Below are positions 13,101 through 25,700 of a stretch of DNA of 64,000 nucleotides, piece by piece (the first letter of the stretch is position 1; each line of letters starts with the position of its first letter). The stretch covers positions 20,214,698 to 20,278,697 of the forward strand of contig NC_044024.1 of NCBI RefSeq assembly GCF_900496995.4, read 5' to 3'. The notes beneath the pieces are model-generated. The model did no database searches and was not told the DNA's origin. It saw only the letters and a program-made list of their open reading frames with translations. The translations under genes and the position numbers were made by a program. The stretch is from Aquila chrysaetos chrysaetos (lineage: Eukaryota > Chordata > Aves > Accipitriformes > Accipitridae).

Positions 13101-16100
13101 TTAGTCTGATGGGAGATTAAAATTATCAGGTCAGTGTGTTCATCACTTAGAAGAGACCACCCTGGAATTCAGTGAGTTTATATATGCTCTCAGTGTGGAT
13201 TACTTTAGAATGATGGAAAGGGTTTGTTTAGCAGATGTGCCAACAAGCATCATGGTCTACAGTGAGTTAATAAGTGTACTTTTCACTATATTGATGTTAT
13301 TCCATTAAAAGTATATGGTTTCTCAGGTATAAATTTACATAGAATTAGGCTTCCAGGAAGTCAGATACACTGTCAAAACAGATTTTACACATATATAAGT
13401 ACTGAAAATACCCACACCTTTCTAACTAGAAGAGCTTCCATTGTACAAACTGGAAGAGTGTTTAAAAAAACACTACAACACTGCAACCATTTCTACTGCC
13501 TGCCTGATGTTCACAGTTTTCGCAGCTTGACTGTAAACCTCTGCAGTCAGTTTTATTTTTTCACTTCTTGACTTGCTGGCTGTGCTCCCACAGCTGCTGT
13601 AAGCTGACCTTAGTGCTGCTGCTGCCAGAGGGGGCAGTCCTGCCCTAAGTGTATGCTTCCACCACCTTCCTTGTGCCAGTATAGGTCAGTGAAATTAACT
13701 GAAAATCAACCCAACAGCAGCATGATTTTCAGCCAGATCAGTTCTTTGATCAGTCTCAGCAAATATCTACACAATTGCAGGCAGAAAGCAAGTGATGGGA
13801 ATACAGAACTGAGGATAGCACAGGAGAAAAAATGGGACCAGAGGTTTTTGGCAGTGGGTTGCACGTATGTCAAATTCAAGTGGCAGCCACAAGGTACCAC
13901 TTCACAGCATGGCAGGAGTTGGTATAACAGCGCATTGGTGCTCTTCTCACCTGTCTTCCTTCCCTCCCCTTCTCATCCCAGCCATAAACTCCAGCTACTT
14001 ACCTTTATTTGCCAACTATTGCTTGCAAGACCACTCTTTGATCCATTTCAGCTTGCCAAGTATATTGAGGGTAAGAAGAGGTGGCATCTTCCACCGTTTT
14101 AGTTAATTAAATTAGCTCTGTGAAAGGTGAACTTGATAGTCAGAACAGAGGGAGTAGATAACACAGAGAGCAGGGAAAGTCCCAAAGAAAGGTATGCTGC
14201 TTTCTCTGCTGCAGAGCTATTGTGCCAGCTCAACAGATCGTAGAACCACAGTTCAGATGCTCAGACAATGCTAAATATTTTACAGTATTCAGGGAATAAA
14301 AGTAAAACATTTTCATACAAATCTGAAGGCATGTACTCCGTTAATAATCATATAGGATTTTTGTAACTCTTCCATTTATAAAAAAAAGCAAGCGACAAAA
14401 TTCTTCACTTCCAGCTGGAAGTAAATGGTTCTTCACTGGAAAATGATTCCTTAAATGGTCCCAGGTTGGTTTGGCCTGGAGAAACATTACTTAGCATTTG
14501 ATTGTTGTTAAGTCATCCCACTAACCAGTTAATTGTTGTGGCCTACCTACTGATGCCCAGCATTCAAGTCTGAGCCAAATGTAAATTGAGCTGAGAATAT
14601 CCTACAAGCTGACCTGAACTAACAGTTTCAGACAGCGTATAAACCATAATTCTAGCCCTGCAGGCCTTTCTCATCTGAGTGAACTTTGCTCAGTAGTTCT
14701 ATTAAATCTATAATGTGAAATGGTTAGTGCTCCATCTATAGCTGATCCAAAAATTATTCATAAAGATTTATTTTTAATGAAAATTTATTTTAAACTAAAT
14801 TAGACTATTCTCCAAAGATGTTTCTTTCTTTTTTGAAGGGGAAAGGATATTGGGGAAAAAAATCAGACACCTGAAAATTGGGAGGAAAAAATTGCTTTTG
14901 ACCAAAAACACATGAAAATTTGTTCACAAACAAAACTACCTTGTTTTTTTGTTTGTGTTTCTGACTTTAAAAATGCTGTGTTCATTGAAAGTATCAATGG
15001 AAAAGGAACTCATTTTCCAGCTCCTGTTACTCATAAATATCTGATACTTTGACCTGGACAAAAGGAGGGGACAGCGATGGCCACTAAGTCTCACAGTACC
15101 TTTTTTTTTTCAGATTCTGGTGGACCCCTACTGCAGTTTAGAACAGGTTTAGAAGTTGTGTTGTAGCTCAGATTTTTCCTTCTAATTTTCTATAAGTTTG
15201 GGAAGCAAAGTGCTACTGCCATTTGAAATTGAAGTCCTCTTGTTCTGTCTCTGAGCCTGATACAAATCTACGGTGAGATCTAGAATTGGGCTCATTTTAC
15301 TAGTGCTCCAAAACTGGAGATGCTTCCCAGTATTTTATAGACAGAATTTTTCTTCAAAATGCAATCTGGCTATGTAAGCGCAAGTTATGTAAAGGGAAAA
15401 CTGGATGCAAGAAAGGCATTCTTCTTTCCAGGTTTTAGTGAAAACTGAGCAGTACTAGATGGAGACAGGAAAAAGGACCAGCCAAACTATTGCAGCTACA
15501 ATTCTTGCAGCCCTGATGAGAAATGATTATGGAGTGTGCTGGTTCAGCTGCACACAAGTTAAAGAAAACCATGATCATGTGCTGCAAGTGATGCTTGTAA
15601 AATCCTTCTCAGCTGATGTGTATGATGCAAGGCATTCTATAGGTATTTCATACTTCAGATATCTTGATAATAGCTACTTGCAACATTTGCAAGTCCTGTT
15701 TTGTTTATACAGGACACAGCTGGGAGCTGATACTACGCTGCTAAGTGATACAATATACTGCTGAAGCCATCACCAAAATTTCAGTCTAAAATTTTGAGAT
15801 AGAAGGACAAGGGCAAACAGAACTACCTTACAAGCCTTAAAGGTGAGACTATAGGCTCCCTCCCTCTAGTATACAAATATGCCTGTGTGCACATATACAT
15901 GCTTCAGCTATCAGCTTGCTACATTTAACTGTCATGGAGTCCACCGTAATACAAATATGTTTACCTAGGTTTTACTTACATATGGCCAGATTTTCATATG
16001 GGCCCAAATACTCTTTCATTACCTAATGAAATGGACAGGATTTTAAAGTTTCTTTAACTAGCAGCTGTGGTGACACTTTGAACTGACCCGTTCTGAAAAT

Positions 16101-17753
16101 TTATCCCCACTTGGGAGTGCTTTGACATGGATTAAAATAGGACAGTTATTTGTACTTGATCTCACCATATCCCAGTGGGTCAGTGGAACAGTTATCACTT
16201 CAATATATAGCAAGTCCTGTTTTTCTTTAAAAAACAAGAGGGTATTTATCAGGATAAGAGTCATTACATTCCTCCAGTTCTGGTATGACAGGAATTTGAG
16301 CTGTAGTGGTGCACAGTCCAGAGTCCCCATGGGATTGTAACAAACACAGGTTCTGCCTGGGTCTATCCAGAGTAATACGCCTTTTATGTTGAGAATGAAC
16401 TGGCCAAAACAGGCCTTCTTAAGCCCACTGTAGTTTAATAAATCCAAACTCCACCTTTAGCAGTATTTTTGTATCCGGCATATAGGTCAAAGTGTCAATG
16501 TGTGGAGCACCTGAGACCTACTCCCAGTTCTCATTAAAAGCAACAGATCAAATCTTTGAGTTCTCATGCAGCCCTTGCTCAGGCAAAACCCTCAAACGCT
16601 GAGTCATGATCCAACTTCACAGGCATCGCATTAATGAGAACCTGTCTGGATTTGGCTAGTGTCGGTTGCTTCCTTTGTTTTAGGAGACAGTTCCTTAAAC
16701 TTCTATACATCTAGGTAACAATACTACACATTTTGGTAACTTTAACAAAAGTTGAGAATACTCAAGTTTCACAAGAACCAATCACTATTCAAGAAGATTC
16801 ATGGTCTTAGAGAAGAGCATATATGACCTATATGACTGCATGAGAGCCTTTAAAGGTACTGCTTTAGTAGTTTGAAAGCTGAAGTGTTATGTGAATCACT
16901 GACCTTGAAGGAATTCTAGTAAACGTCACTATACCTGATAGATCTTTGAACTGTTAATTGGACATTGTTAACAAGGGTGCTGTATGCAGCATGCAGTCAG
17001 TGAAGGCTGATAAACCTAATAATAAGAGAGTGAACCTATCAGTTTAATTTTAATCACTGATATAGGCTGTGGATCATTTCTTTGGTCTCTATTCAGTAGA
17101 GTAGCTACTGAAATTTGCAAGAACCTTGCCTTCTGCTGCCTCCTGGACTTGCCCTTCAGTGTTGTGTACAACATTGCAGTGAGATTTTGAACGTGCAGCA
17201 TTCAAGCGTGTTATGATTTCAGTAATGTTACATATATTCTGAATCAATAAATTAAAAAGCATAGTAGTTTGTTGGGTTCTTTTAATAGAGGATATTCTAT
17301 TTGAAATCTGTCAGTGTTAATTATGGAACCTCAAAGGGGAATAAATTATAAACCCTTGAAAATTACAAATGCATTAATGTAAGTCCAGCAAGATTATTTG
17401 CAAAACTAAGGACTATTCATTTTATCAAGGGTAATCAGGACCTATAGACCTCATTTTAGTCTGTTACTGAAGTCATTACAGAAATATCACAGTCTTTTGT
17501 GACACAGTACAAGGTTAGTTTGAAAAGTGGCCTAGCAATATGCAGTCTGGCTTCATTTTTGTGTAGATACTAATGCAAGTGTACATAATTGTAATGTGAG
17601 GATTCAATGGGAAAGGTGTGAACTCTTTTCATCTTGTTAGAGATTGAATTCTACTTTCATTCAATGTGGTCATTATTTGCCTAGTGTCAAAATAATTCTC
17701 AATAAAAATCTATGCATTTTGTCAGTGATTCTGAAATTATCCAGTGCTTTGCT

Positions 17754-17788
17754 ATCAATTTTAATTGATTTTAATTGATCAGCTGATG
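17754..17788. promoter_or_regulatory. Candidate homeodomain-type element with a 10-bp direct repeat
   Basis: The word TTTTAATTGAT occurs twice in tandem at a 10-bp step (17,759-17,769 and 17,769-17,779), one helical turn apart. It is followed at once by the near-palindrome TGATCAGCTGATGA, which contains the E-box CAGCTG. Such spacing puts homeodomain sites on one face of the helix. This is a motif-level suggestion only; no conservation data were available. Confidence 0.25.
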
Positions 17789-19263
17789 AAAACAAAAGAA
17801 AATCTGGCCTAACCCAGATGGCTGAATGCATTTCTGAAAGCTTAATACATTTTTACTTATCATTAGTTATGATATTTTGAGTAAATTTGACTGAAGTTAT
17901 AAAGCAGTTCCTTCTAAGAATTACTTCCTATCTCCATATAGATATGGAAATAAGTCATCTTATTTGCCATTTAATTGTGATTATAATTTTAATTCATTGT
18001 TCTTAGTATTGGCTATTTGGGAAGATTTCCAGCAACTAATAATTTTAAAGGTTAGCATTATTGATTATAGAATCAAAAATACCCCATATATCTAAGTTCA
18101 TCTCACAGGTGTAAAAGCTGATCCCAGCTATTTCAACAAAGCTACACTTTTTGCCTCTGATCTGTTCTGCAAGATCTAAACTAATTCAAAATTTCCCTTC
18201 CATATGGTAAGTGGGTGTAGCAGAGCTGCATATTCTAGGAACCATCTTCAGAAATAAAGGTATTTTAATGAGTCATCTTGATGTAAGCTGCTTGAACTCT
18301 GCATGGGAGTTCAGTGTCATTGCTGCCGAGTCCTTCTGGCATTTCTATCTTATACGTTCCTTCTGGAATAGAAAGGGCTAGGGAGCATGGGTAAGTTGGC
18401 TTGAGGTATTAGAGATAAAGGCTGAGAAACTGTTAGGAATATCTGGGCTTTTAAAGAGAAATTATGAGTTGCACTTGGTTGTTACTTGAACTAAATCCAA
18501 ATGCATATTTAGGGAATATTTGGACAGTATACAGTATGGCTATAATTTGTTCAACACGGAGTGGAAATTCTGTCTGCTCATACTACTCTCAAGACTTAAA
18601 TACCCAAATTAGAGGCTTGCTCAAGGGAAAGCAACTGAAGAAGGGGTCTTGCAGAAAATCTTTGATATATTTCAGATGGACTCCTTTGTTTCCTCTGTAA
18701 ATGATACTTTCTAAGTAAAGAAGATGCATTTTAAGAGAATAAGATTTAGGTTAGGGTTCTGGAAGTCTAATTTTGCTAAATCAGCAAAACTGCCAGCAAA
18801 ATGCTACAAAGATTCCTACTAGCTGGGATAGGTAAAGGACTGAGAAGAGGTAAGCAGAGAGTCTCATTATTCCACTAACGTCATCTGGAATGGTACTTGG
18901 AGTTGTACATTTAAATAAACTGTTTCATATAAAAACTACTTAAATGCTTCCAAATATGATAATTCTAGAATCATGGATTAGCAAAATCTGAAATTTTAAG
19001 GAAACTACTTAGTGGAAGAAGAATTGTTCACTAGCAAGGCTCTTTACCGCCACAATTCTTGTCTCTTTTGAAGAACCAGTAATTTGTGAAGAATCATTTC
19101 TCCTTAAAGAACTATGTTGAGTCTACTCTAATGTGTCGTGTTTATCCAAGAACCTACCAATTTTGTTCTTTAGTATAACTGCTACCAATTCGCATAGGAC
19201 AGACATCAGATTTACAGGTCCATCTTGGAGCTTTTTTAGAAAGTTGGCCTCAAATTTGCCACC

Positions 19264-19292
19264 TTCCATTCCTTCTATTCCTTCCATTCCTT
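19264..19292. repeat. Short 9-bp tandem repeat, CTTCCATTC type
   Basis: CTTCCATTC, CTTCTATTC and CTTCCATTC follow one another directly and a partial fourth copy follows. It sits in a pyrimidine-rich stretch (about 19,140-19,850) whose local composition resembles a decayed interspersed repeat, although I cannot name the family. Confidence 0.5.
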
Positions 19293-22200
19293 GAGGACAG
19301 ATCCTATTGTAAATTACAGATTACATACCATAGTTAGTATGTCCTTTAGGAACACATAACCTGGCATATAACTTGTCACTATTTGTTTTATGGATTTGTT
19401 CTAACACCTTTTGTACTGACATTCCACTTCATGACAGATCCTCCATTTAATTCTCTTTTAAGAAAGGCTTTAATATATGATACTTTGTAAACTCCTTCAT
19501 GTTGATCAAAGACATAACAAGTTTGTTTAGCTATCTACTCCAGCTTTGTCTTCTTTTGGTACGCACTGACCACTTGTTGGCCTTATAGATTTTCTGGCAA
19601 GATTCCTGCTTTCAGTATGTTTGAAAAAGGATTTCATTCATAGTGTTTCTGCCTTAGTAAAATGTTTCTCAGGACTATTTTTGATTTGCCTTACTTCCTT
19701 GTTAAATCTTACTAGCCAAACTCTATGGGTTTTTTTCTCCATTTTGAAACAACTTCATTTTTTGGAGGATGTCTCTCTACTTCTAATTCTCTGCCTTGTC
19801 CTGTTATTAAGCATTCTGGACTTTTTTTGTCTTTTGTAAAGCATGTCTGCTAAGTGGTATGCATTTGTTCTGAGTATCCCGTATTTCTGATGTCTTTAAG
19901 CAGTTTCCACACCACCTGCAAACATTTTACATTTCTTCCTGCTCTTACTTTTTTAATTAAATACTGGGGTGGTGGTTTTCTTTTTTTTTTTTTTTTAAAT
20001 CTCTGTTTTTCCCAGGAGTTTAGACCTGAATACATTTTGGCCACTGTTGTGAGCCACTGAGTGCCTCTTTCACAGTAATATTTTGAACCAGGTCTTGCAT
20101 ACTGCTTGGTGTTAAGGAAGAGTTTTGCTTGTTGTTTTCCCCAATTAGCTGATCCCAACAAGAAGTTACTATTCTAAAATGATATCAAAAATTTTGTGTC
20201 ATCTTCAGAAGTAGCCGAGAATGAACTTCACATCCATGTTTTCAATTTGCCTTCCATTTGACATGTTACGTCACTGAATAATGACTGGTGCTAAGGCAAG
20301 CAGGCAATAGGCATAGAGAATCATCAAATTATCTACCTTTCTAATTTCCAGTGGAGAGTCTGCACTGAGTCCTGCTGAGAAGCGTTCTTCTGATTAACTG
20401 TTGCCAAAGAAACTTTAATAATCCCACTGTGTCAAGCATTTCTGAATAAAAAATATATAATCTGTAGAGAAAAATCCTGACCTGACAGAAAGAAGGCTTG
20501 TGATCTAATTAGCTACTTCAGTTTCTACCAGTTCTGAATTTATTCTCTACACATTACTTCTTTTGTTGGAGCAGCCATTAATAAATGAGAGTTGAAGATT
20601 TTTTTTCCTCAGATCCCTATTTTAATGCATTTGAAAGATACAAAGAACTTTGCACAATCTGCCAGCAACAAGGCTTGTGCTAAGCCTGTTGCTCTTTCAG
20701 GTTTCAGAGATGCATGTGAGTAAATGAAAAGGTAATGCTTTTACAGATACTTACCTCATTTCTATTGTTTTGTCCAGATTGTTCACAGTCTATGTCATAA
20801 CACAAATGTAATTCCTTTGGTCCACTAGGATTTAGAGTCGTTATTTCCTACAAATTTGATTTATTGAAAAGGAACATGACACTACCTTTTTAGACACATT
20901 GTCATCAATATGATGAAAATAAACATGAAATAGATAATGGACATACCAGATGGGAGTGATTCTTTTTTAATTTTACACCGATATATCTCAGAATGGAGTA
21001 CAGATGTTTATATGATGAAGGTAAAAGATTAGACTTGCAGTTTTCAGTTCTGCAATTGTCTCCCTTTGTGACCTTGAACAAATCATATATAATTTCAGTG
21101 CCTTGCTTTTTTATTTGGAAATCGATGATAGCTCTTCTTTATGTAAGAGAGGTTTTATGAAGTACTTTTATTAATTTGAGGCAAATAGATAATATGGTGA
21201 TGTAGTGACACTTGGGATTTCAAAGGGGAGGATGCTTTGAACTTTTGTATTAAGCAATCTTCATTGAGCAGTTGTTAATTCAGCAGGATACGCTCTTTCA
21301 TAGCGATACAGCTCCTACATGACAAATTAGTATACAGCTGACACGGCTGGATGTGATCCACTATACTAAAGGGCACAGCCTCAGATGCCCGGACCCAAAC
21401 TCAATCTTCTCCCCGCAGCCCTGTCACAGATGCACCTTTCCATTCCCGGAGTATTTGTCACCTTCAGTACATGATTTCTTCCCGGTCAGCTCCACATCAT
21501 CTTTAGTAATTAATTACAGACCTCTTGAGTCTTGTCAGGTCTTTTCCTGTTATTCACTGCATGATGAAGATTTAACCAGCCAGCTTTACAACTCAGCTCG
21601 TTCCAGGAAAACAGCGCACGTTTCCTTCGTGCCCTTGCCCGGCTCCCTCCCCGCAGCAGGAGCACAGGCCTGGGTGCCTCCTGCCCTGCCGGCACAGCAG
21701 CCAGGGACCTCGGCAAGTCTCTGCCGTGAGTGGCGGCAACCACGGGGAGAAAAGGTGCATGGAGGAAAAGCGCAGAGATCTAAAACGTATGTAAAATCAG
21801 GGGCACAGGGCTTATGCACTGACCTCTTTTTACATCCATGGTCTTCCAGACACAGCGTACGGTACCTGTGACCGTGTTCTCTGTGACAGCAAGTTGCACT
21901 TGTGCTATCAAGTGAGTAACTAACGTGTGTGATTTTCCACTCCAGTTATTGGCCAGGGTACGTGAGGCATCTTCATCCTTGTTTGCATTCGCAAATTAAC
22001 GTATAGATCACTTAAATACCATTAACCACTTGTAGCAAAGCACGTAAGGTGTCTTGAACATTTTGACAACTCTGGAAGATGCTGAAGTACCCAAACTCAG
22101 CGGGGTTTTATTCATAAGAAATACTGATTAATTATTTCATATAGCAGGAAGGCACTGCAGAGAGGCCGTGCGATGCCCGTGTACTTCTCCGGGGACGAGG

Positions 22201-22748
22201 TCAGTGCCGCCTCACGACGCTACTATTACTGTTACAAGAAGCAGGAAGACGATCACCGCGTTCGTTAGCGCCGAGTGCCACAGCAGAGCCACGGCCGTCC
22301 TGTTGCGCTCCAGGCCGTTCTGCGCTGGAGCTACCGTCAGACCTTCGCAGTGACCAAACAACTGTTGTTTCTCGAAGCAGGAGGAAGAAACACCTTTCTC
22401 CCGCCCTTCTCTGGAGACCGTTTCCCACCAGACCGCCTCACAGACGGGTGGGCACCGACCGACGGCCCACCCGCGCTCTACAAACGGTACAAAACGACGC
22501 CTTTGGCTTCCCTCTCCTCGCCCGAGCGCGGCTCGTTCTCGGACTAAACTCCAGCGACTGCGAGGACCGCGGACCCGATGTACAACGTTGACCCGAGGCC
22601 CGTTCTCACCCACCTCAGGCCGGCGGCGGGCGGCGGGGCGCGGGGGAAGCCTTTCGGTGCGGCGCCGCGGGCGGCCGGAAGTGGCGGACCCGAGCGCGGG
22701 GCACATCCGGCGCCCTCCCGCCGCCCGCGCGCTTCGCCTCCCTTCCCC

Positions 22749-22763
22749 ATGGCCGCCTCTGTG
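22749..22763 (+). CDS. NXT2: NXT2 coding exon 1 (Met-Ala-Ala-Ser-Val)
   Basis: A five-codon exon in the CpG island. The start has a good context (cccATGG) and the donor is gtg|GTGAGT. It is too short to stand out as an open frame. The start choice rests on the match to the short MA(A/T)S N-terminus of NXT proteins and on the phase-0 join to exon 2 (DFKTYV). Confidence 0.9.
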
Positions 22764-25700
22764 GTGAGTCCCCGCGGCGCCGGGCCGGGCCGCTGAGAGC
22801 TTGGGTCGGGGCCGCCGTTCTGAGGCTGCGGAGGTGCTGAAACCGCGGGGAGGGTCGCCGGGGGTGCCAGGAGGTGTCCCGGCTGCGGGTGGGAGCGGGG
22901 AGGGAGGGAAGCCTCTCAGTGCAGGGGGGTGTGCGTGGCTCCTTCCCACCGGCCCCTCAGCCGCTGGCCGCTCCCGGGGCAGAGCCGGTGTCCGTGTGTC
23001 TGCGGCGGGTTCCCCCCCCACCCCCGCCGCCGTTCCAGCTTCGCTTCCAGCGGCCGCAGCATCCTTGTACAGGGGCCTGAGGGCAGGCAGTGGTTTGTGT
23101 GATGAGCCACCGTGTTTTGGAGAGGCCGTGTAGATCAGCTAACTTCTTGGAATTGTCGTCAGAGTCTTCAAGGGCTTTTTTTTTTTTTTTAGGTTGGTTG
23201 GTTGGGTTTTTAAGTTGCGGCTTTCCTGTTAAACACTAGGAAGAAAGATTCCCGAGTGAGGTGATTAGACATTGGAACAGGAGCCCGAAGGAACTGTGAA
23301 ATCTCCATCCTCAGAGATGTTCAAAATGTGACTGGAGATAGGACCCTGAGCGGTCAGATCTACCTTTGACGTTAGATCAGGCTTTGAAGTTGGCTCTGCT
23401 TTGAGCTTGGATGTGGACCAGATGGCTTCCAGAAGTTTCTTTCAGCCTAAATTGTTCTCAGAATTTAAAAATGTGTTCCGGGCTTTGGTTATAAAGAACT
23501 TGCCCAGAGTATCAAAACTAACAAAGCTTATCTTCCATTTGACTTGTATTGCAGGTACCCTAACAGCTCATTCCAGTCTCCTGGTGTTTCTCTAATGCTC
23601 TCCCTCGCAGACATTCTGTGTGTTTGGCAGCTAAATGGCAATATGTTTGGCTGCTGGTTAGAAAGTTTACGTGTGCAAGTGTATGCTGGTTGGGAGGTAA
23701 CAGCCATCTACCCTAAATAACATAACAGGCTGAGTTATAATCACTGTTCCCCTAGTGGGAGGTCCAATACTCTTTGTCTCCCGGTGCCAAAAAGTTTCTC
23801 TTGGCCCTTGCTGGAATACAGTGTCTTTAAGACTACTTGGTCATATTTGTTTGGAATTGGTCTGTGGGTTCAGAAATTGCTGGAGAAGATAGGAAGGTGA
23901 AGAGCAGGCTCGTATCCTTACAGAGGGAGATCAAAATAATAGTATGCAGTAACATGAGAGTATTTGGTTTTGTGGAGTAAGCAGGGATTATTTGATAGGC
24001 TGGTAAGTATTTTGCAGTATGGAGCTTTCTCTGAATGGAAGTGTTTCTTGTGGTAATACTAGAGGAATTCATGGTAGTTCTGGTTTATATTCATTAAAGA
24101 CTGTCGAGAAAATGTAAGTAGTTAACTTGTGAAGTACTGATTGAGTTGCAAATATTGAGAATAAAATGCTGAAATAGAATAATGATAAATGATAATATTT
24201 TAAACAAAATATCATAACAGAACCAAATGCAGTTTTGTAGATGTATGGGCAGCAGAATCACTGCTTTCCAGGATGTCACAGTTCAGGGTCTCTAAGAGAT
24301 CAAGGGCCAAACACGTAAACAAACTGACCAAATAACCAAAAGAGATCACAGTGCAGTAATGTGACAACAAAGGCTGTTACCTTTGGATGAATAAAATAGA
24401 GAGGTGTAATGAAAATAATGAGATGTGAGGAGAAGTGTTTGGTTTTTACCAAAAATATAGTGTGGATATAGCAGTGGAGTGATTGATACTGGAATACATC
24501 CAGCGTGTGTGCGTGTTCTCATTTTTATATCTATATATTATTAAATTTTACATATGTATATATAAATGTGTTTTTAAAAATGAGACTATGGTGGCAGTGT
24601 GATGGAGTTCTTGCTAATTTTCAGGAATATGTTGAATAAATTGTGTTCCTTGACTTTATTTCAGAACAGCCATCACAGCAACAAATATTTCACTGAGTAC
24701 TCGCATGTTCACACCACTTGGAGCCAGCTGTCGCCCGTTTTCAATGTAAATGTTTACAATTTAAATACAATAAATTTATCAGCATTCAAAATGAATCCTA
24801 AAACAGTAACCTTGCTAAAAGCTGGTACCTCCTGCAAGTAGGAAAGGAGTTTGGAACCAATTTCAATGTTATTTGACATCATCTTTCAGTGAGGATGGAG
24901 AAGACCAAACAAAGTGATTTGGTTGCATAAAATTGCCTAACTCAAGTATTTGGTATGATTTCTTCTCTCCAGGATTTCAAAACCTACGTGGATCAAGCTT
25001 GTAGAGCTGCAGATGAATTTGTCAACATCTATTACGAGACAATGGATAAAAGAAGAAGGGTACGTAGATTTTTTTGACAATAGTTAGAACTGTCTTGTAC
25101 ATTTCTTGCTGGTTTTTCTAACTAGCGTTAGCCTTGAAAGCACCTGAAAGTTGTTTACCACGTATTGTATTGGCCAGGTTGGGACCTCTGTTCCTCTTAG
25201 ACTGCCCTGTAGAGGATTCCTTACATTACTGTGTAGCATTGTTGTAAAAGGGGCCCTTTTAGAAAGTGCCTTAGACTTCTTCATGATAATAGTTCAGTTT
25301 GTGTCCAACTGTGTTTTACAGGTACAGGATTTGGTCCATACAGGCAGATAAAACTTGCTTTATTTGTCTCTGAGGTCAGGATTTAGCTTATTTTTTTCCA
25401 AACTTTTTTTATTAGCAGTTATTACTTCTGTTTCTGGGAGTCTTCAGGAGTGCCTGGGGATAAAATGGAAACAGCTCTATCTGGCTCTGAAAGTCTTCAT
25501 GGACCACATTGATGTGGTATCATGCAATAGATATATGCACCAAAAGAGAGCTTTGGAGACTCTTCTTTGGAATTTTAAATGTGTTACAATTGTAATTTAA
25601 TAATTTTAGATTATGTGAAAATATCAGGAGTTGCATGTTACTTCATAGTCACTTTGCAAAGTAGATTAGGCAGAGATGTTTCAACAGCCTGAAAGAGAGT

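Larger units (their letters stand above)
7220..21300. other. AT-rich intergenic DNA, no gene recognised
   Basis: No recognisable coding exon, RNA gene or full-length transposon is visible. Within it, 8,673-9,188 is an unusually long open frame of unknown meaning. The blocks 11,140-11,400 and 17,700-18,070 are rich in homeodomain-type TAATTA/TTAATTGAT words and look like candidate conserved non-coding elements. 19,140-19,850 may be an old repeat relic. A T-run lies at about 19,980-19,996. Confidence 0.55.
22150..23110. promoter_or_regulatory. NXT2: CpG-island promoter of NXT2
   Basis: GC and CpG content rise sharply here and fall again inside NXT2 intron 1. There is no evident TATA box, as is usual for a broadly expressed gene. 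Just upstream of the start codon are two ETS/GABPA-type sites in opposite orientation: CCGGAAGTG at 22,675-22,683 and CACATCCGG at 22,702-22,710. The start codon context ATGGCCGCC also carries a YY1-type core (GCCAT on the other strand). A pyrimidine-rich CCTCCCTTCCCC run directly before the ATG could hold the transcription start, which would make the 5' UTR very short. Long open frames on both strands here are by-products of high GC. Confidence 0.75.

Noticed and set aside
13653-14102. 149-codon plus-strand frame
   Set aside because: No domain, mixed low-complexity content, no splice or promoter context; within chance for intergenic DNA.
1-22150. GUCY2F exons expected from human synteny
   Set aside because: No kinase-like or cyclase motif was recognised in any frame; the gene probably lies farther left or is absent.
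22212-23021. 269-codon minus-strand frame across the NXT2 CpG island
   Set aside because: Low-complexity Arg/Pro/Gly-rich text caused by high GC, antisense to the real promoter and first exon.
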